64,000 nucleotides of DNA from DASZBX01 sp035943635 (GCA_035943635.1 DASZBX010000070.1:54769-118768), one strand, 5' to 3'. Positions 17,508 to 26,772 are shown, counted from the first letter of the stretch. Translations and numbers: made by a program. Notes: generated by a model not told the origin, from the letters alone.

Positions 17508-18113
17508 ATGGAGCGAAGGGCGCTGGCGTCGGCGGCGGCGAACTATCCCTACCTACAGGGCCTGTGGGCGGTCCCGATGGGATTCATGATGGTGGCCACC
17601 GGGATATCCAATCTCCAGGGTCGGCTCTCGGGGCCCGTGATCATCGGCGTCCTCGTCGGGTGCTTCGCGCTCTGCGTAGTGACGACGCTGCTCATCGCCC
17701 GCTACTACAGCGCCAACTACGGCAGGGTCACCCCGACCACCGGCAGGCACCTGAGACACGGGGTCGCCGTCGCGACGTGGGCCGCGGTGCTCTTCGTCGG
17801 CGCGAACAGATACCTGCTCTGGTCGCCCGACTCGACGGTGTGCGCCTTCGCGGCGGCGTTCGCCGCAGCCACGCTCGCCTACTACGCGATCCTCGTCGGG
17901 CTGCGCGCCCACCACCTCGTCGTCTGGGGCGTCGTGGTGCTCGCCGCCCTGCTGCCGGTCTGGGGCCCGCTGGGCGCCGACCGGGACGCGGTGGCCATGT
18001 TCCCCCTCGCGGCCGCGCTGGTCGCGTCGGGACTCCTCGACCAGCGCGCCCTCGCCCGCACCTTCGGCGCCCCGAGGACCCCGAATCCCAAGGACGGCAA
18101 TGTCGGAGGGTAA
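17508..18113 (+). CDS. multi-pass membrane protein of unknown function
   Basis: 201 aa with about five to six hydrophobic segments (GLWAVPMGFMMVATGI, VIIGVLVGCFALCVVTTLL, VAVATWAAVLFVG and later). ATG 17508 follows GGGAGGA. It overlaps the next gene by 14 bp, so expression of the two is coupled. A membrane protein paired with a small winged-helix regulator is common in actinobacteria, but I do not recognise a characterised member. Confidence 0.8.
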   Translation: MERRALASAAANYPYLQGLWAVPMGFMMVATGISNLQGRLSGPVIIGVLVGCFALCVVTTLLIARYYSANYGRVTPTTGRHLRHGVAVATWAAVLFVGANRYLLWSPDSTVCAFAAAFAAATLAYYAILVGLRAHHLVVWGVVVLAALLPVWGPLGADRDAVAMFPLAAALVASGLLDQRALARTFGAPRTPNPKDGNVGG

Positions 18114-18429
18114 CGAGGAGCTGCGACTGGACCGGCTGATCCACGAGCCCGCCCGACTGGCAATCATGACGGTGCTGTCCTCGGTGCAGGCCGCGGACTT
18201 CGTCTTCCTCCAGCGAGTGACCGGGCTGACCAAGGGCAACCTCTCCAGCCACCTCGGCAAGCTGGACGAAGCCGGTCTGGTGCTGATCGAGAAGAGATTC
18301 GTGCGCAACAAGCCGAACACGAACGTCGAACTGACCCCGCAGGGCCGCAGCCGGATCGCGAACCACTGGGCTCAGCTGGACCGGCTGAAGAACCTGTCGC
18401 AGACCGCTGCGCAACCAGCGGCCGATTGA
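18100..18429 (+). CDS. winged-helix transcriptional regulator
   Basis: 109 aa, single winged-helix domain: LDRLIHEPARLAIMTVLSSV, recognition helix region GLTKGNLSSHLGKLDEAGLV, and the wing LIEKRFVRNKPNTNVELTPQ. This is the ArsR/MarR-like type annotated as transcriptional regulator. It overlaps the membrane protein gene by 14 bp. It probably binds the palindrome at 17471-17493 and represses the operon (inference). Confidence 0.9.
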   Translation: MSEGNEELRLDRLIHEPARLAIMTVLSSVQAADFVFLQRVTGLTKGNLSSHLGKLDEAGLVLIEKRFVRNKPNTNVELTPQGRSRIANHWAQLDRLKNLSQTAAQPAAD

Positions 18430-18463
18430 GGCCGGCGCGCGCCCGCCCGGCGCGCGCAATCCC

Positions 18464-18494
18464 GAGCCCGCAGCGTGCCGAACGCTGCAGGCTC
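18464..18494 (+). terminator. hairpin after the membrane protein/regulator operon
   Basis: Stem GAGCC-(C)-GCAGCGT with ACGCTGC-(A)-GGCTC, 12 paired bases with a single mismatched C/A, loop of 5 nt. No T-tract, as is common in actinobacteria. Lies 35 bp after the stop. Confidence 0.55.
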
Positions 18495-19116
18495 ACGGGG
18501 CTCTCACGGGGCCGGCGCGCCGACGGCCGGCCCCGCGAGGAGGTCTCACTCATGCGAGAGGGCGACAGGAACGCAGAAAAGCCTCCCCATCGGCTACGAA
18601 TCCGAGCCAGGAAGGCTTGTCGACCAGACCAATCCAGCAGGAACTCAGGGCCGAGCCTGCCGGCGGTCCGGCGTCGGGCCTCCAGGGCAGCGACTGACTG
18701 TGCCCGACCCACGCAGGGCAGACGTTGCCTGCTGCGGCACTTGGAGTCCGCTGGGCGGCCGCAGGCAGGGGCGCCGGGCCGGGGGATCAGGGTTCTCACA
18801 GGGTCGAGTCCTACAGGTCCCACCCCCACTTCGGCCGCCCGGGCGTCCGCGGACGAAAAACCTCGGCGGCCCGAGGGAAATCGCCGAATCGAGATGAAAG
18901 CAGCGCTCGAAGTCGATGATCCGGGGGTGACCCGACAGGACTCTGATAGGTACGCGGCGGAACGGGTCGGCCAGAGTTGCCGACCGTTCGTCGGAAAAAA
19001 CTGCACCCCCGGAACGGCGCCCGTCCGCCCGTCCCGGAAACCCTTGTGCTGTCCCGATTTGTAGCTCTTTCACCAACCCGCAATCCGGGCACAGGGCACA
19101 TAAAGTAAGGGGCCTC
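18495..19116. other. intergenic region upstream of the riboswitch
   Basis: About 620 bp. Several frames are open here on both strands, but they are rich in Arg/Pro/Gly from the base composition, have no ribosome-binding site and no family resemblance. The wall-hydrolase promoter should lie near its right end. No further element recognised. Confidence 0.4.
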
Positions 19117-19283
19117 AATCGCCTGCTTTGCCCGGTTCCCGGCGCCGCGGAATGTTCCGGCTTGGTGAATTCCGGCCGCCCGCGCCGCCGGCTCTCGATC
19201 AAGCCCGGCCGCTGTCGATAGGGTGACCGCCCAGAAGACCGCTCCCCGTCTGGTCGAGCCTGTCAGCCGACCCGGTAGGCGCG
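19117..19283 (+). ncRNA. ydaO-yuaA (c-di-AMP) riboswitch
   Basis: The 5' end AATCGCCT can pair with AGGCGC at the 3' end. Between them are the conserved GGTGAAT (about 19167) and the diagnostic 3' block GTCAGCCGACC followed by GGTAGGCG. The element ends 18 nt before the start of an NlpC/P60 wall hydrolase, the classic location of this class in actinobacteria, where c-di-AMP turns expression off. Made by eye; a covariance-model score has not been computed. Confidence 0.78.
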
Positions 19284-19301
19284 CAGACCGAAGAAGGAGC
19301 C

Positions 19302-20330
19302 ATGGCGTCCCACCGGCAATCGAAGACCCCCTCCCGCACCGCCGCCGCGACGATGGTCGGCCTGACCGCGGGGGCCGTCGCGCTGGTGCCGACCATCAGC
19401 GAGGCCGCGCCGGCGCAGACCTTCCAGCAGGTCCAGACCGAGGTGAACAACCTCTACACCCAGTCCGAGGCGGCCACCCAGCAGTACGACGGGGCGCAGC
19501 AGGCCTACGCGCAGCTCCAGCAGAAGATCGCCGACATCCAGGGCCAGATCTCGATCGAGGCCGCCGACCTGCACTCGCTGCAGAAGATGATGGGCCTGCA
19601 GGCCGGTTCGCAGTACATCACCGGCGGCGTGGACCCCTCGCTCCAGCTGGCGCTGTCGGCGGACCCCAACACCTTCCTGGCCCAGGCCTCGATAGCCGAC
19701 GAGACCGGGCAGCTCGACGCGGCCCAGCTCAAGGAACTCCAGGCGATCCAAGCCCAGCTCAAGCAGGACCAGGCCAACGCGGCCGCACTGCTGGCCCAGC
19801 AACAGACCCAGGTCGCGACCCTGGCCGCCAGCAACGCGACGATCAAGGGCGAGCTGAGCAAGGCGCAGCAGTTGCTGCGCACCCTGACTCCGCAGCAGCA
19901 GGCGCAGGTGGAGAACGGCGGCAACGGCGCCAGCCAGACCACCTTCAACGGCCCGCTGCCGCCGGTGTCCGGCCGGGCCGCGGCCGCGGTCGCCTACGCC
20001 GAGTCCAAGGTCGGCGACTGGTACAAGTACGCGGGCAACGGGCCGGACGTCTTCGACTGCTCTGGCCTGACCCAGGAGTCCTGGAAGGCGGCCGGGGTGT
20101 CCATCCCGCGCACCTCCTACGCGCAGTACGACGCCCTGCCGCACGTCGCGCTGAGCGCCCTGCAACCGGGCGACCTGGTCTTCTTCTTCCCCGGCCCGGG
20201 CGGCCCGGGCCACGTGGGCATCTACATCGGCGGCGGCGAGATCGTGCACGCGCCGAAACCGGGCGCCAAGGTCCAGTACGCGTCCCTGTACGGCTCGGAC
20301 ATGCCGATCGTGGGCGCCGCACGCCCCTGA
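19302..20330 (+). CDS. secreted NlpC/P60 peptidoglycan endopeptidase (RipA-like)
   Basis: 342 aa. N-terminal export signal (TAAATMVGLTAGAVALVP, cleavage near SEAAPA), a coiled-coil region rich in Gln and Ala (about 40-210), then the NlpC/P60 domain (225-342) with catalytic Cys in FDCSGLTQ, His in GHVGIYIGGG and third polar residue around VHAPKPG. It cleaves peptide stems in the wall, needed for growth, division or germination. Good site GAAGGAG before ATG. Regulated by the riboswitch immediately upstream. Confidence 0.95.
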   Translation: MASHRQSKTPSRTAAATMVGLTAGAVALVPTISEAAPAQTFQQVQTEVNNLYTQSEAATQQYDGAQQAYAQLQQKIADIQGQISIEAADLHSLQKMMGLQAGSQYITGGVDPSLQLALSADPNTFLAQASIADETGQLDAAQLKELQAIQAQLKQDQANAAALLAQQQTQVATLAASNATIKGELSKAQQLLRTLTPQQQAQVENGGNGASQTTFNGPLPPVSGRAAAAVAYAESKVGDWYKYAGNGPDVFDCSGLTQESWKAAGVSIPRTSYAQYDALPHVALSALQPGDLVFFFPGPGGPGHVGIYIGGGEIVHAPKPGAKVQYASLYGSDMPIVGAARP

Positions 20331-20382
20331 TCCACCGCGGCGGTTGCCCCACGTGTCGGCCGCCGGGGTGCACGGACCACGA

Positions 20383-21555
20383 TCACCCGCGGTCGGCGCG
20401 CACCCGCGTCGCGGCGGCATGCAGCGCCTTGACCAGCCGCTCGTTCTCCGGGGCGGCACCGCCGGGGAAGGAGTAGCGTCGGCGGCTGTACCCGTAGGCC
20501 AGACCGCTGCGCGGGTCGGCGAAAGCGTGCGAGCCGTCCGCGCCGCCGTGGCCGAACGCGCCCGCGCCGAGCACCCGGTACACCTCCGAGACCGGCCCGA
20601 ACCCGACCGCGTAGGCGCCGTGGCTGCCGCTGACCAGGTTGTGCCCGACCGACTGGATCTGGCCGAACGCGGCGACGGTCCGCGGCGTGAGCAGCGGCGG
20701 GCGCCCGTCCACGGAACTGGTTGCGGCCGCGTACATCCGGGCCAGGCCGCGGGCCGCGGCGACCCCGCCGACCGAGGCCGGGCCGTTGCGCCGGAACTCC
20801 GGCAGATTCGGGAAGGTCTCCAGGGCCGGGGAGCCGGGCCGGATCCGGTTGTAGGCGATCGCGAGCAGGCTGTGCGGGCCCGGCGTCGACGCCTCCAGCA
20901 GGGCCTGCTCCCGCGCGGTGGTCAGCATCGGCAGCGTGGTCAGGAAACGCGGCTCCAGCTCTTCCGGCAGCCCGAGGTGGAAGTCCAGGTCGTACGGCGC
21001 CCGGATCCGCTCCTGGTAGACCTGCTGGAGCGTGCGGCCGGTGACCCGGCGGACCACCTCGCCGACCAGCGCCCCGGCCACCAGCGCGTGGTAGCCGAAG
21101 GCCGCTCCGGGCCGCCAGTACGGCCGCCGGCCGGCCAGGCGTTCGGCGATCGCCCGGTCATCGGTGATCTCCGCGAGCGAGAAGCCGTCGTCCACGCCCA
21201 CCACGCCGGCCCGGTGCGCCATCATCTCGCGCAGGAGCAGGTCCTGCTTGCCCTCCACGGCGAACTCGGGCCAGTAGTGGCCGACCTTCTGGTCGAGGTC
21301 GAGCACGCCGTCCTGGACCAGCAGGGCGACCACGAGATACGCCGCGCCCTTGGTGCACGAGAAGACCCCGGTGAGCGACTCGCCGGTCATCTCCGGCCCG
21401 GTCCACAGGTCGACCACCTGCTCGCCGTCGAGATAGGCGGACAGCTGGGCGGCGTAGTCGTCGCGCTCGTCGAAGATGATGGCGGAGAACTCCGCCCGGA
21501 CGTCCTCGAAGCCCTCGGCGACGAAACCCTGCGGCGCCTGCTCCTCGTTCGACAT
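20383..21555 (-). CDS. serine hydrolase, class C beta-lactamase/EstB family
   Basis: 390 aa. Nucleophile motif SCTK (in GVFSCTKGAAYLVV, about residue 66), Tyr of the second motif in FGYHALVAG, and HGGADGSHAF as the third motif. GAGGGA precedes ATG 21555. The family contains esterases, D-aminopeptidases and penicillin-binding-like hydrolases; the lack of a signal peptide argues for a cytoplasmic esterase rather than a beta-lactamase. Confidence 0.92.
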   Translation of the reverse strand: MSNEEQAPQGFVAEGFEDVRAEFSAIIFDERDDYAAQLSAYLDGEQVVDLWTGPEMTGESLTGVFSCTKGAAYLVVALLVQDGVLDLDQKVGHYWPEFAVEGKQDLLLREMMAHRAGVVGVDDGFSLAEITDDRAIAERLAGRRPYWRPGAAFGYHALVAGALVGEVVRRVTGRTLQQVYQERIRAPYDLDFHLGLPEELEPRFLTTLPMLTTAREQALLEASTPGPHSLLAIAYNRIRPGSPALETFPNLPEFRRNGPASVGGVAAARGLARMYAAATSSVDGRPPLLTPRTVAAFGQIQSVGHNLVSGSHGAYAVGFGPVSEVYRVLGAGAFGHGGADGSHAFADPRSGLAYGYSRRRYSFPGGAAPENERLVKALHAAATRVRADRG

Positions 21556-21807
21556 GGTCGTAGCTCCCTCGAGTCGGTGGACGAGCCCGGCGCCGAACGG
21601 GCCGGATCGGCCGGGCCGCCCGTCATGGTCGACGATAGTCTGACGCACTCCGGCCGGGTCGTCACGGGTGCGTCCTGGCTCTGGAAGCGGCGTTCTGGGC
21701 GGGAGACCTGGCTGGCCGCGGGGTTGCCGCCGGTTCGGCGCGAACGGTCGGAGCCGCTGGGTCCCGGCGTCCGCGCGGGGGGCGCCGGGTGGGAGATGAT
21801 GGCAGAC

Positions 21808-22470
21808 ATGCACGCGCAGCCGATCTCTCCCGCCCTGCTCGTCGAGCACATCGCCGACCGGATCACCGGGCCGGTCGCGACCCGGGCGGCGAACCCGGCG
21901 GACGGCCCGTCGTCCGGCTGGACCCGGGTCGCGCTGGACGGCCCGCCGTCGGCCCGGGCGCCCGAACTGGCCGAGCGGCTGGCGGCCGAGCTGCGGCTGC
22001 GCGGACGCGCCGCGGTGCGGGTCTCGGCCTGGGACTTCCTGCGCCCGGCCTCGCTGCGGCTGGAACTCGGGCGCGAGGACCCGGACCTGTTCTACACCGA
22101 GTGGCTCGATGTCAGAGCCCTGCAGCGCGAGGTGTTCGGCCCGCTGGAGCCGGGCGGCACGGGCCGGGTGCTGCCCGCGCTCTGGGACGCCGAGGCGGAC
22201 CGGGCCAAGCGGGCCGAGTACGTCGACCTCCCGCCCGGCGGCGTGCTGCTGCTCGACGGCGCCCTCCTGCTCGGCGGGCCGCTGCCGTTCGACCTGACCG
22301 TGCACCTGTGGGTCTCGGCCGCGGCCCTGGCCCGGCGCACCCCGGCCGAGGAGGCCTGGACCCTCCCGGCGTACGCGCGCTACGCGGAGCAGGCCGCGCC
22401 GGAGCTCACCGCGGACGTCGTCGTACGCTGCGATGACCCGAAGCGGCCGGCTCTGGTCAGCCTGCCGTGA
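21808..22470 (+). CDS. uridine kinase-like protein with degenerate P-loop
   Basis: 220 aa. The layout follows actinobacterial uridine kinases: RVALDGPPSARAPELAERLA at the nucleotide-binding site, VRVSAWDFLRPASLRLELGREDPDLFY, the substrate-side DALWD-like segment ALWDAEADRAKRAEYVDL, and LLLDGALLL, then a lid region LARRTPAEEAW. The Walker A Gly-Lys-Ser/Thr is replaced by Ala-Arg-Ala. Start ATG 21808 is chosen for spacing from GGGAG; 21799 is an alternative. It may be inactive as a kinase or bind nucleotide differently. Confidence 0.75.
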   Translation: MHAQPISPALLVEHIADRITGPVATRAANPADGPSSGWTRVALDGPPSARAPELAERLAAELRLRGRAAVRVSAWDFLRPASLRLELGREDPDLFYTEWLDVRALQREVFGPLEPGGTGRVLPALWDAEADRAKRAEYVDLPPGGVLLLDGALLLGGPLPFDLTVHLWVSAAALARRTPAEEAWTLPAYARYAEQAAPELTADVVVRCDDPKRPALVSLP

Positions 22471-22597
22471 GTGAGGGTGTGTGCTGCGCGATCTGTTTCC
22501 GGCAGAGGCGACCGGCAGACGCGTTGTCCCGAAACCCGTTGCAGCCGAAGGAAGGCTGCTGGTACCCGTTGTCCTGCCGCCCGTTGCGGAATGCGAA

Positions 22598-22638
22598 CCC
22601 GTATATCCCGTATTTCCCGTACATTCCGTACATCCCGT
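22598..22638. repeat. 9-bp tandem repeat between convergent genes
   Basis: About 4.5 copies of CCCGTAYWT with few changes (unit starts 22598, 22607, 22616, 22625, 22634). AT-richer than the flanks and outside any supported gene. Confidence 0.8.
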
Positions 22639-22652
22639 CCTGCGCGCCCGGA

Positions 22653-23540
22653 TCAGCGGACGAAGCGCTGGATCACCTCCGCGAACTCCGCCGGCCGGTC
22701 GATCCACGGGAAGTGCGCGGCGTGGTCGAACGTGTACCTGGTCACCTCCGGCAGGGCCTCGGCGAGCGAGTCGACCGACCAGCGCGGGCGCAGGTCCAGT
22801 GCGCCGTCGGCGATCAGGGTCGGGATGAACAGCTTGCCGCAGCGCTTGGCCAGCTCCGCCTCGGTCCAGGTCCGCGCCTCGGCCTGGAGGGTCGGGTTGA
22901 CCTGCGGGTCCGGCACGAAGTGCGGGGTCAGCTCGGCCTCGGCCAGCATCCGGGCCCGGGACCGGTCGGCGAACTCCGCGGTGAAGTTCAGCACGTTCAG
23001 CTCCCGCCAGTCGGCCGCGGTCAACTCCGGCTTGGACCGCAGGGCGCTGATCCGCTTGGCGTAGCCGGGGAAGCCGGCCACCGCCGCGACGTGGCCGGCC
23101 TCGTGCTGGCGGCGCCAGTTCCAGCCCAGCCCGGTCCCGGCTATGTACACCAGCCGGGTGACCCGGTCCGGGTGGGCCAGCGCGTAGTGCAGGCCGAGCG
23201 TCGCGCCCCACGAGTGCCCGATCAGGGTCATCTGGTCGAAGCCGTAGTGGGCCCGGACGGTGTCCAGGTCCGCGGTGAACCGGGCCAGCGTATACGGCCC
23301 CTGATGCTGGCTGCGGCCCCCGCCGCGCTGGTCCCAGCGGACCGTCCGGCCCCGGTCCCCGACCAGGTCCGCGACCGGCTTGAGCGTGTCCCAGTAGCCC
23401 GGACCGCCGTGGCAGAGCACGATTCCGCTGGTCGGCTCGCCGTCGGCGGCCAGGGCCGGGCCGGCCACGGTCCACAGCCGGCACCCGTCGTCGGCGGCGA
23501 CGAAGCACTCGGTCTCGCCCGATTCCGTGTGATCTCCCAT
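22653..23540 (-). CDS. alpha/beta hydrolase, proline iminopeptidase type
   Basis: 295 aa. Oxyanion motif HGGPGYWD (about residue 44), nucleophile elbow GHSWGAT (about 110), acid in ADGALDLRP and His in FDHAAHFPW. Sequence RWDQRGGGRS is typical of the prolyl aminopeptidase (S33) family. Cytoplasmic, no signal. Removes N-terminal Pro or hydrolyses related amides or esters. Confidence 0.92.
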   Translation of the reverse strand: MGDHTESGETECFVAADDGCRLWTVAGPALAADGEPTSGIVLCHGGPGYWDTLKPVADLVGDRGRTVRWDQRGGGRSQHQGPYTLARFTADLDTVRAHYGFDQMTLIGHSWGATLGLHYALAHPDRVTRLVYIAGTGLGWNWRRQHEAGHVAAVAGFPGYAKRISALRSKPELTAADWRELNVLNFTAEFADRSRARMLAEAELTPHFVPDPQVNPTLQAEARTWTEAELAKRCGKLFIPTLIADGALDLRPRWSVDSLAEALPEVTRYTFDHAAHFPWIDRPAEFAEVIQRFVR

Positions 23541-24183
23541 TCTCTCATCTTAGCCAACTATCAACCCTGATGAGCTTGTGCCGACTGCCCGCGGGGCCGC
23601 GCGCCTCCCGACCGGCCGTTCGGTGGTCCGCGGATGCCGACACCGCCCGGTCACGGACTGCGACGACGGCCCGCCGCGCCCCGCCCGGGACGGCGGACCG
23701 GGGCGCGGCGGCGGGCGCGGACCGGTCCGGCCGAGCACGCCGGTGCGAGCCCCCGAGCTTCCCGTCCACTCGTTCCGGTGACGAACCGCGTCGTGGCTGG
23801 CCAAGCCGGTTCCCGGCCGGGCACCCTGAGGTGGGCGGATCCGGCAGGCGCGGACGCGGCGCGCGCCCACGGCCGGGCTCGGCGACAATAATCCCAGCAG
23901 ACCCGGGAGTCGACGGCGATATCCTGGGCGACCTGCGCCACACGGGACCGATCGGACACCGATCAGCGGACTGCGGGGAGTCGGACCTGCCGTTGGCAGC
24001 CGTCCGGCCGCGGGCGGGCGGCCGCGCGGCACGGCGATGAAGCCGGGAGCCGGGAGCGGTGACCACGTGCCCGGCCGCTGCGTCCGCTCGCGGCCCCGAC
24101 CCGCGGCGCCGGCCTGCGTCCCGACGCCGAGCCCGACCGCCGCCCCGGCGGACCAGTCACGAAGTCAGAAAGGCAGGCACCCC
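23541..24183. other. intergenic region upstream of ispH
   Basis: About 640 bp between divergent genes. Open frames on both strands are Arg/Pro/Gly-rich composition artefacts without ribosome-binding sites. It should contain the ispH promoter. No RNA or repeat recognised. Confidence 0.4.
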
Positions 24184-25374
24184 ATGACTCAGCGCCGCAT
24201 CCTGCTGGCCGCGCCGCGAGGCTACTGCGCCGGCGTCGAGCGGGCGATCCTGATCGTGGAACAGGCCCTGGACCGCTACGGGCCGCCGGTCTACGTGCGC
24301 AAACAGATCGTGCACAACGCCCACGTGGTGGCCGACCTGACCGCGCGCGGGGCGGTGTTCGTCGAAGAGCTCGAGGAGGTGCCCGAGGGGGCGATCGTGG
24401 TCTACTCGGCGCACGGCGTGGCCCCGGCGGTCCGGGACGAGGCGCAGCAGCGCGGCCTGACCGCGGTCGACGCCACCTGCCCGCTGGTCGCCAAGGTGCA
24501 CGCCGAGGCCCGCCGGTACGCGAGGGACGGCCGGCACATCCTGCTGATCGGGCACGCCGGGCACGAGGAGATCGACGGCACCCTCGGCGAGGCGCCCGCG
24601 CACACCACGCTGATCGACAGCGACACCGATCTGGACCGCCTGGTCCCGCCCGCGGCCGGCGGCCTGACCTGGCTGTCCCAGACCACCCTGGCCGTGGACG
24701 AGGTCGCCGAGACCGTGCGCGAACTCAAGGACCGGTTCCCCGCGCTGGTCGACCCGCCGAGCGACGACATCTGCTACGCCAGCCAGAACCGGCAGGACGC
24801 GGTCAAGGCGATGGCCCCGCGCTGCGACCTGGTCCTGGTGGTCGGCTCGGCGAACTCGTCCAACTCGCTGCGGCTGGTCGACGTAGCCCTGGCCCACGGC
24901 GCCGAGGCCGCCCACCTGATCGACGACGCCGGGCAGGCCGACCCGGTCTGGCTGGACAAGGCCGCGACGGTCGGCGTCACGGCCGGCGCGTCAGCTCCCG
25001 AACATCTCGTCGACGGCGTGCTGGAATGGTTGCGCGGCAAGGGTTTCGGCGAGGTCGAGGAGGTGGCGGTGACCGTGGAGGACATCACCTTCGCCGCGCC
25101 GCCGCTGCCCGAGCGCCCGCCCGGCCGGACCGGCGGCCCGCGCCCGACCACCACCGACCTGCCGATGCCGGTGCCCCGGCCGGCGCCCGCCGGATCGGCT
25201 GCGCACGCCGCCGCCCTGCACGTCGGCCCGCCGCACGCCGCCTGGAACCCGACCCCGCCCCGGCACGCCGCGGCCGCCGGCACTGCCCCGACCCCCGGCG
25301 CGCCACGGCAGCCGGCCCGGCCCGCGCACCCGCAGAGCGGGCCGGCCGGACCGGACGCGGGCGAGGCCGGCTGA
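24184..25374 (+). CDS. ispH: 4-hydroxy-3-methylbut-2-enyl diphosphate reductase
   Basis: 396 aa. The three Cys that hold the iron-sulfur cluster are in PRGYCAGVERA, DATCPLVAKVH and DDICYASQNRQ; YSAHGVAP, GHAGHEEIDGTLGEAP and TWLSQTTLAVDE are family blocks, and ANSSNSLRLVDVA binds substrate. Last step of the MEP isoprenoid pathway, giving IPP and DMAPP. ATG 24184 follows AAAGGCAGG. An 80-residue Pro/Ala/Gly tail beyond the usual end (after ITFAAPPLP) is an extra disordered extension. Confidence 0.97.
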   Translation: MTQRRILLAAPRGYCAGVERAILIVEQALDRYGPPVYVRKQIVHNAHVVADLTARGAVFVEELEEVPEGAIVVYSAHGVAPAVRDEAQQRGLTAVDATCPLVAKVHAEARRYARDGRHILLIGHAGHEEIDGTLGEAPAHTTLIDSDTDLDRLVPPAAGGLTWLSQTTLAVDEVAETVRELKDRFPALVDPPSDDICYASQNRQDAVKAMAPRCDLVLVVGSANSSNSLRLVDVALAHGAEAAHLIDDAGQADPVWLDKAATVGVTAGASAPEHLVDGVLEWLRGKGFGEVEEVAVTVEDITFAAPPLPERPPGRTGGPRPTTTDLPMPVPRPAPAGSAAHAAALHVGPPHAAWNPTPPRHAAAAGTAPTPGAPRQPARPAHPQSGPAGPDAGEAG

Positions 25375-25545
25375 GCGCTTCCCCGACACCGAGAGAGCGA
25401 TCCCACGCCGCCGACCTGACGCTTCGTCGGATTTCTTCGATTCCGGCCAGCGCGAGCGTCTTCGGGTCGGTACACTCCACCCACCGGGCCGGGGGAACAC
25501 CCCCGGCTGCAGTACGGTGAACGGTGGACGGCGGGAGCGCGCGCT

Positions 25546-26772
25546 ATGGCACAGATCTTGATCATCGGTGGCGGGATCGCGGGCGCGGCGAGCGCGTTGG
25601 CCCTGCACAAGGCCGGTTTCGAGGTCGTCCTGCACGAGGCGCACCCGGACACCGGACAGGACATCGGGGCCTTCCTCACCCTGGCCAGCAACGGTATGCG
25701 GGCCCTGACTCAGTTCGACGCCGGACCGGCCGTCGCACGGTTCGGATTCCCGCTGACCACGATGCGCGTGCTCGACGACGCCGGCTCGCCGGCCGCCGAC
25801 GTCCCGCTGGGCGAGCACGACAACCCGGCCACCGCCTACCGCTGCCTGCTGCGCGCGGAACTGGCCGCCACCCTGCGCGACGAGGTGCGCCGCCGCGGGA
25901 TCACGATCCAGCAGGGCTCGCGGCTGGTCGCGCTGCGCGAGGACGAGGACGGCGTCACCGCCGAGTTCTCGGCCGGGCACAGCGCGACCGGCTGCCTGCT
26001 GATCGGCGCGGACGGACTGAACTCCCGGACCCGCGCGCTGATCACGCCGCGCGCGGCGGCCGGCGGCCGGCCGGCCACCGCGAGCGAGGCGCGCTACGCG
26101 GGCCAGCAGGTCTTCTACGGCTACACCACCAAGGCGGCCCCGCCGACCAGCCCGGAGCGGATCACCATGATCCGCAGCACTTACGCAGCGTTCGGATACG
26201 CCGTCTCGCCGGCCGGGGAGACCTACTGGTTCGCCCGGATCAACGGCGAAGCGGCCTCGGCCGAGGACATCGCCAAGGGCACCGCGGCCGAGTGGCGCGA
26301 GCGGCTCATACCGATACTGCGCCGCGCCGACACCCCGGCCGCGGACATCGTCGCGGCGACCGGGGACCGGCTGATGCTCACCAACGCCTGGGACCTGCCG
26401 CCCGGCATCCCGTGGCACACCGGCCGGACCGTGCTGCTCGGCGACGCCGCGCACGCCGCGTCCCCGGCCACCGGCCAGGGCGCCTCGATGGCCCTGGAGG
26501 ATGCCGTGGTGCTGGCCAAGGCCATGCGCGACGCCCCCGACCAGGCCTCGGCGCTGGCCGGGTACGAGCGGGTGCGCCGCCCCCGGGTCGAGCACAACAT
26601 CGTGGTCAGCGCGCAGCTGACCGCGGGCGTCTCCCCGTCCCGGCCCGGACCCGCCTTCGACCCGGACCGGCGCGGCGCGCAGCCCGGCGGCGGATCCGGC
26701 CGCCCGCCGGTGACGCACACCGACGAGGAATTGATAGACCTGCTCGACTGGAACACCGAATTCGCCTTCTGA
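25546..26772 (+). CDS. FAD-dependent monooxygenase (PHBH-like)
   Basis: 408 aa. Dinucleotide fold IIGGGIAGAASALALHKAGF at the N-terminus, LLIGADGLNSRTR (DG motif, about 150-160) and the FAD ribityl motif VLLGDAAHAASPATGQGAS (about 300). Class A flavoprotein hydroxylase that uses NAD(P)H and O2 on aromatic or polyketide-like substrates. No biosynthetic cluster surrounds it, so the substrate is unknown. Confidence 0.93.
   Translation: MAQILIIGGGIAGAASALALHKAGFEVVLHEAHPDTGQDIGAFLTLASNGMRALTQFDAGPAVARFGFPLTTMRVLDDAGSPAADVPLGEHDNPATAYRCLLRAELAATLRDEVRRRGITIQQGSRLVALREDEDGVTAEFSAGHSATGCLLIGADGLNSRTRALITPRAAAGGRPATASEARYAGQQVFYGYTTKAAPPTSPERITMIRSTYAAFGYAVSPAGETYWFARINGEAASAEDIAKGTAAEWRERLIPILRRADTPAADIVAATGDRLMLTNAWDLPPGIPWHTGRTVLLGDAAHAASPATGQGASMALEDAVVLAKAMRDAPDQASALAGYERVRRPRVEHNIVVSAQLTAGVSPSRPGPAFDPDRRGAQPGGGSGRPPVTHTDEELIDLLDWNTEFAF

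Noticed and set aside
18700..18830. Possible tRNA because of GGTCGAGTCC
   Set aside because: No acceptor stem, D-loop or anticodon arm can be drawn around it.
18426..19202. Open frames on both strands before the riboswitch
   Set aside because: Composition artefacts; no ribosome-binding site or consistent third-position bias, and one overlaps the riboswitch.
22598..22638. CRISPR array
   Set aside because: Units are 9 bp and directly adjacent with no spacers. No other region shows spaced direct repeats.
20383..23508. 1041-aa minus-strand open frame spanning three loci
   Set aside because: It joins the real beta-lactamase-like gene to antisense translation of the uridine kinase and hydrolase regions. 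Only the part from ATG 21555 has family motifs.
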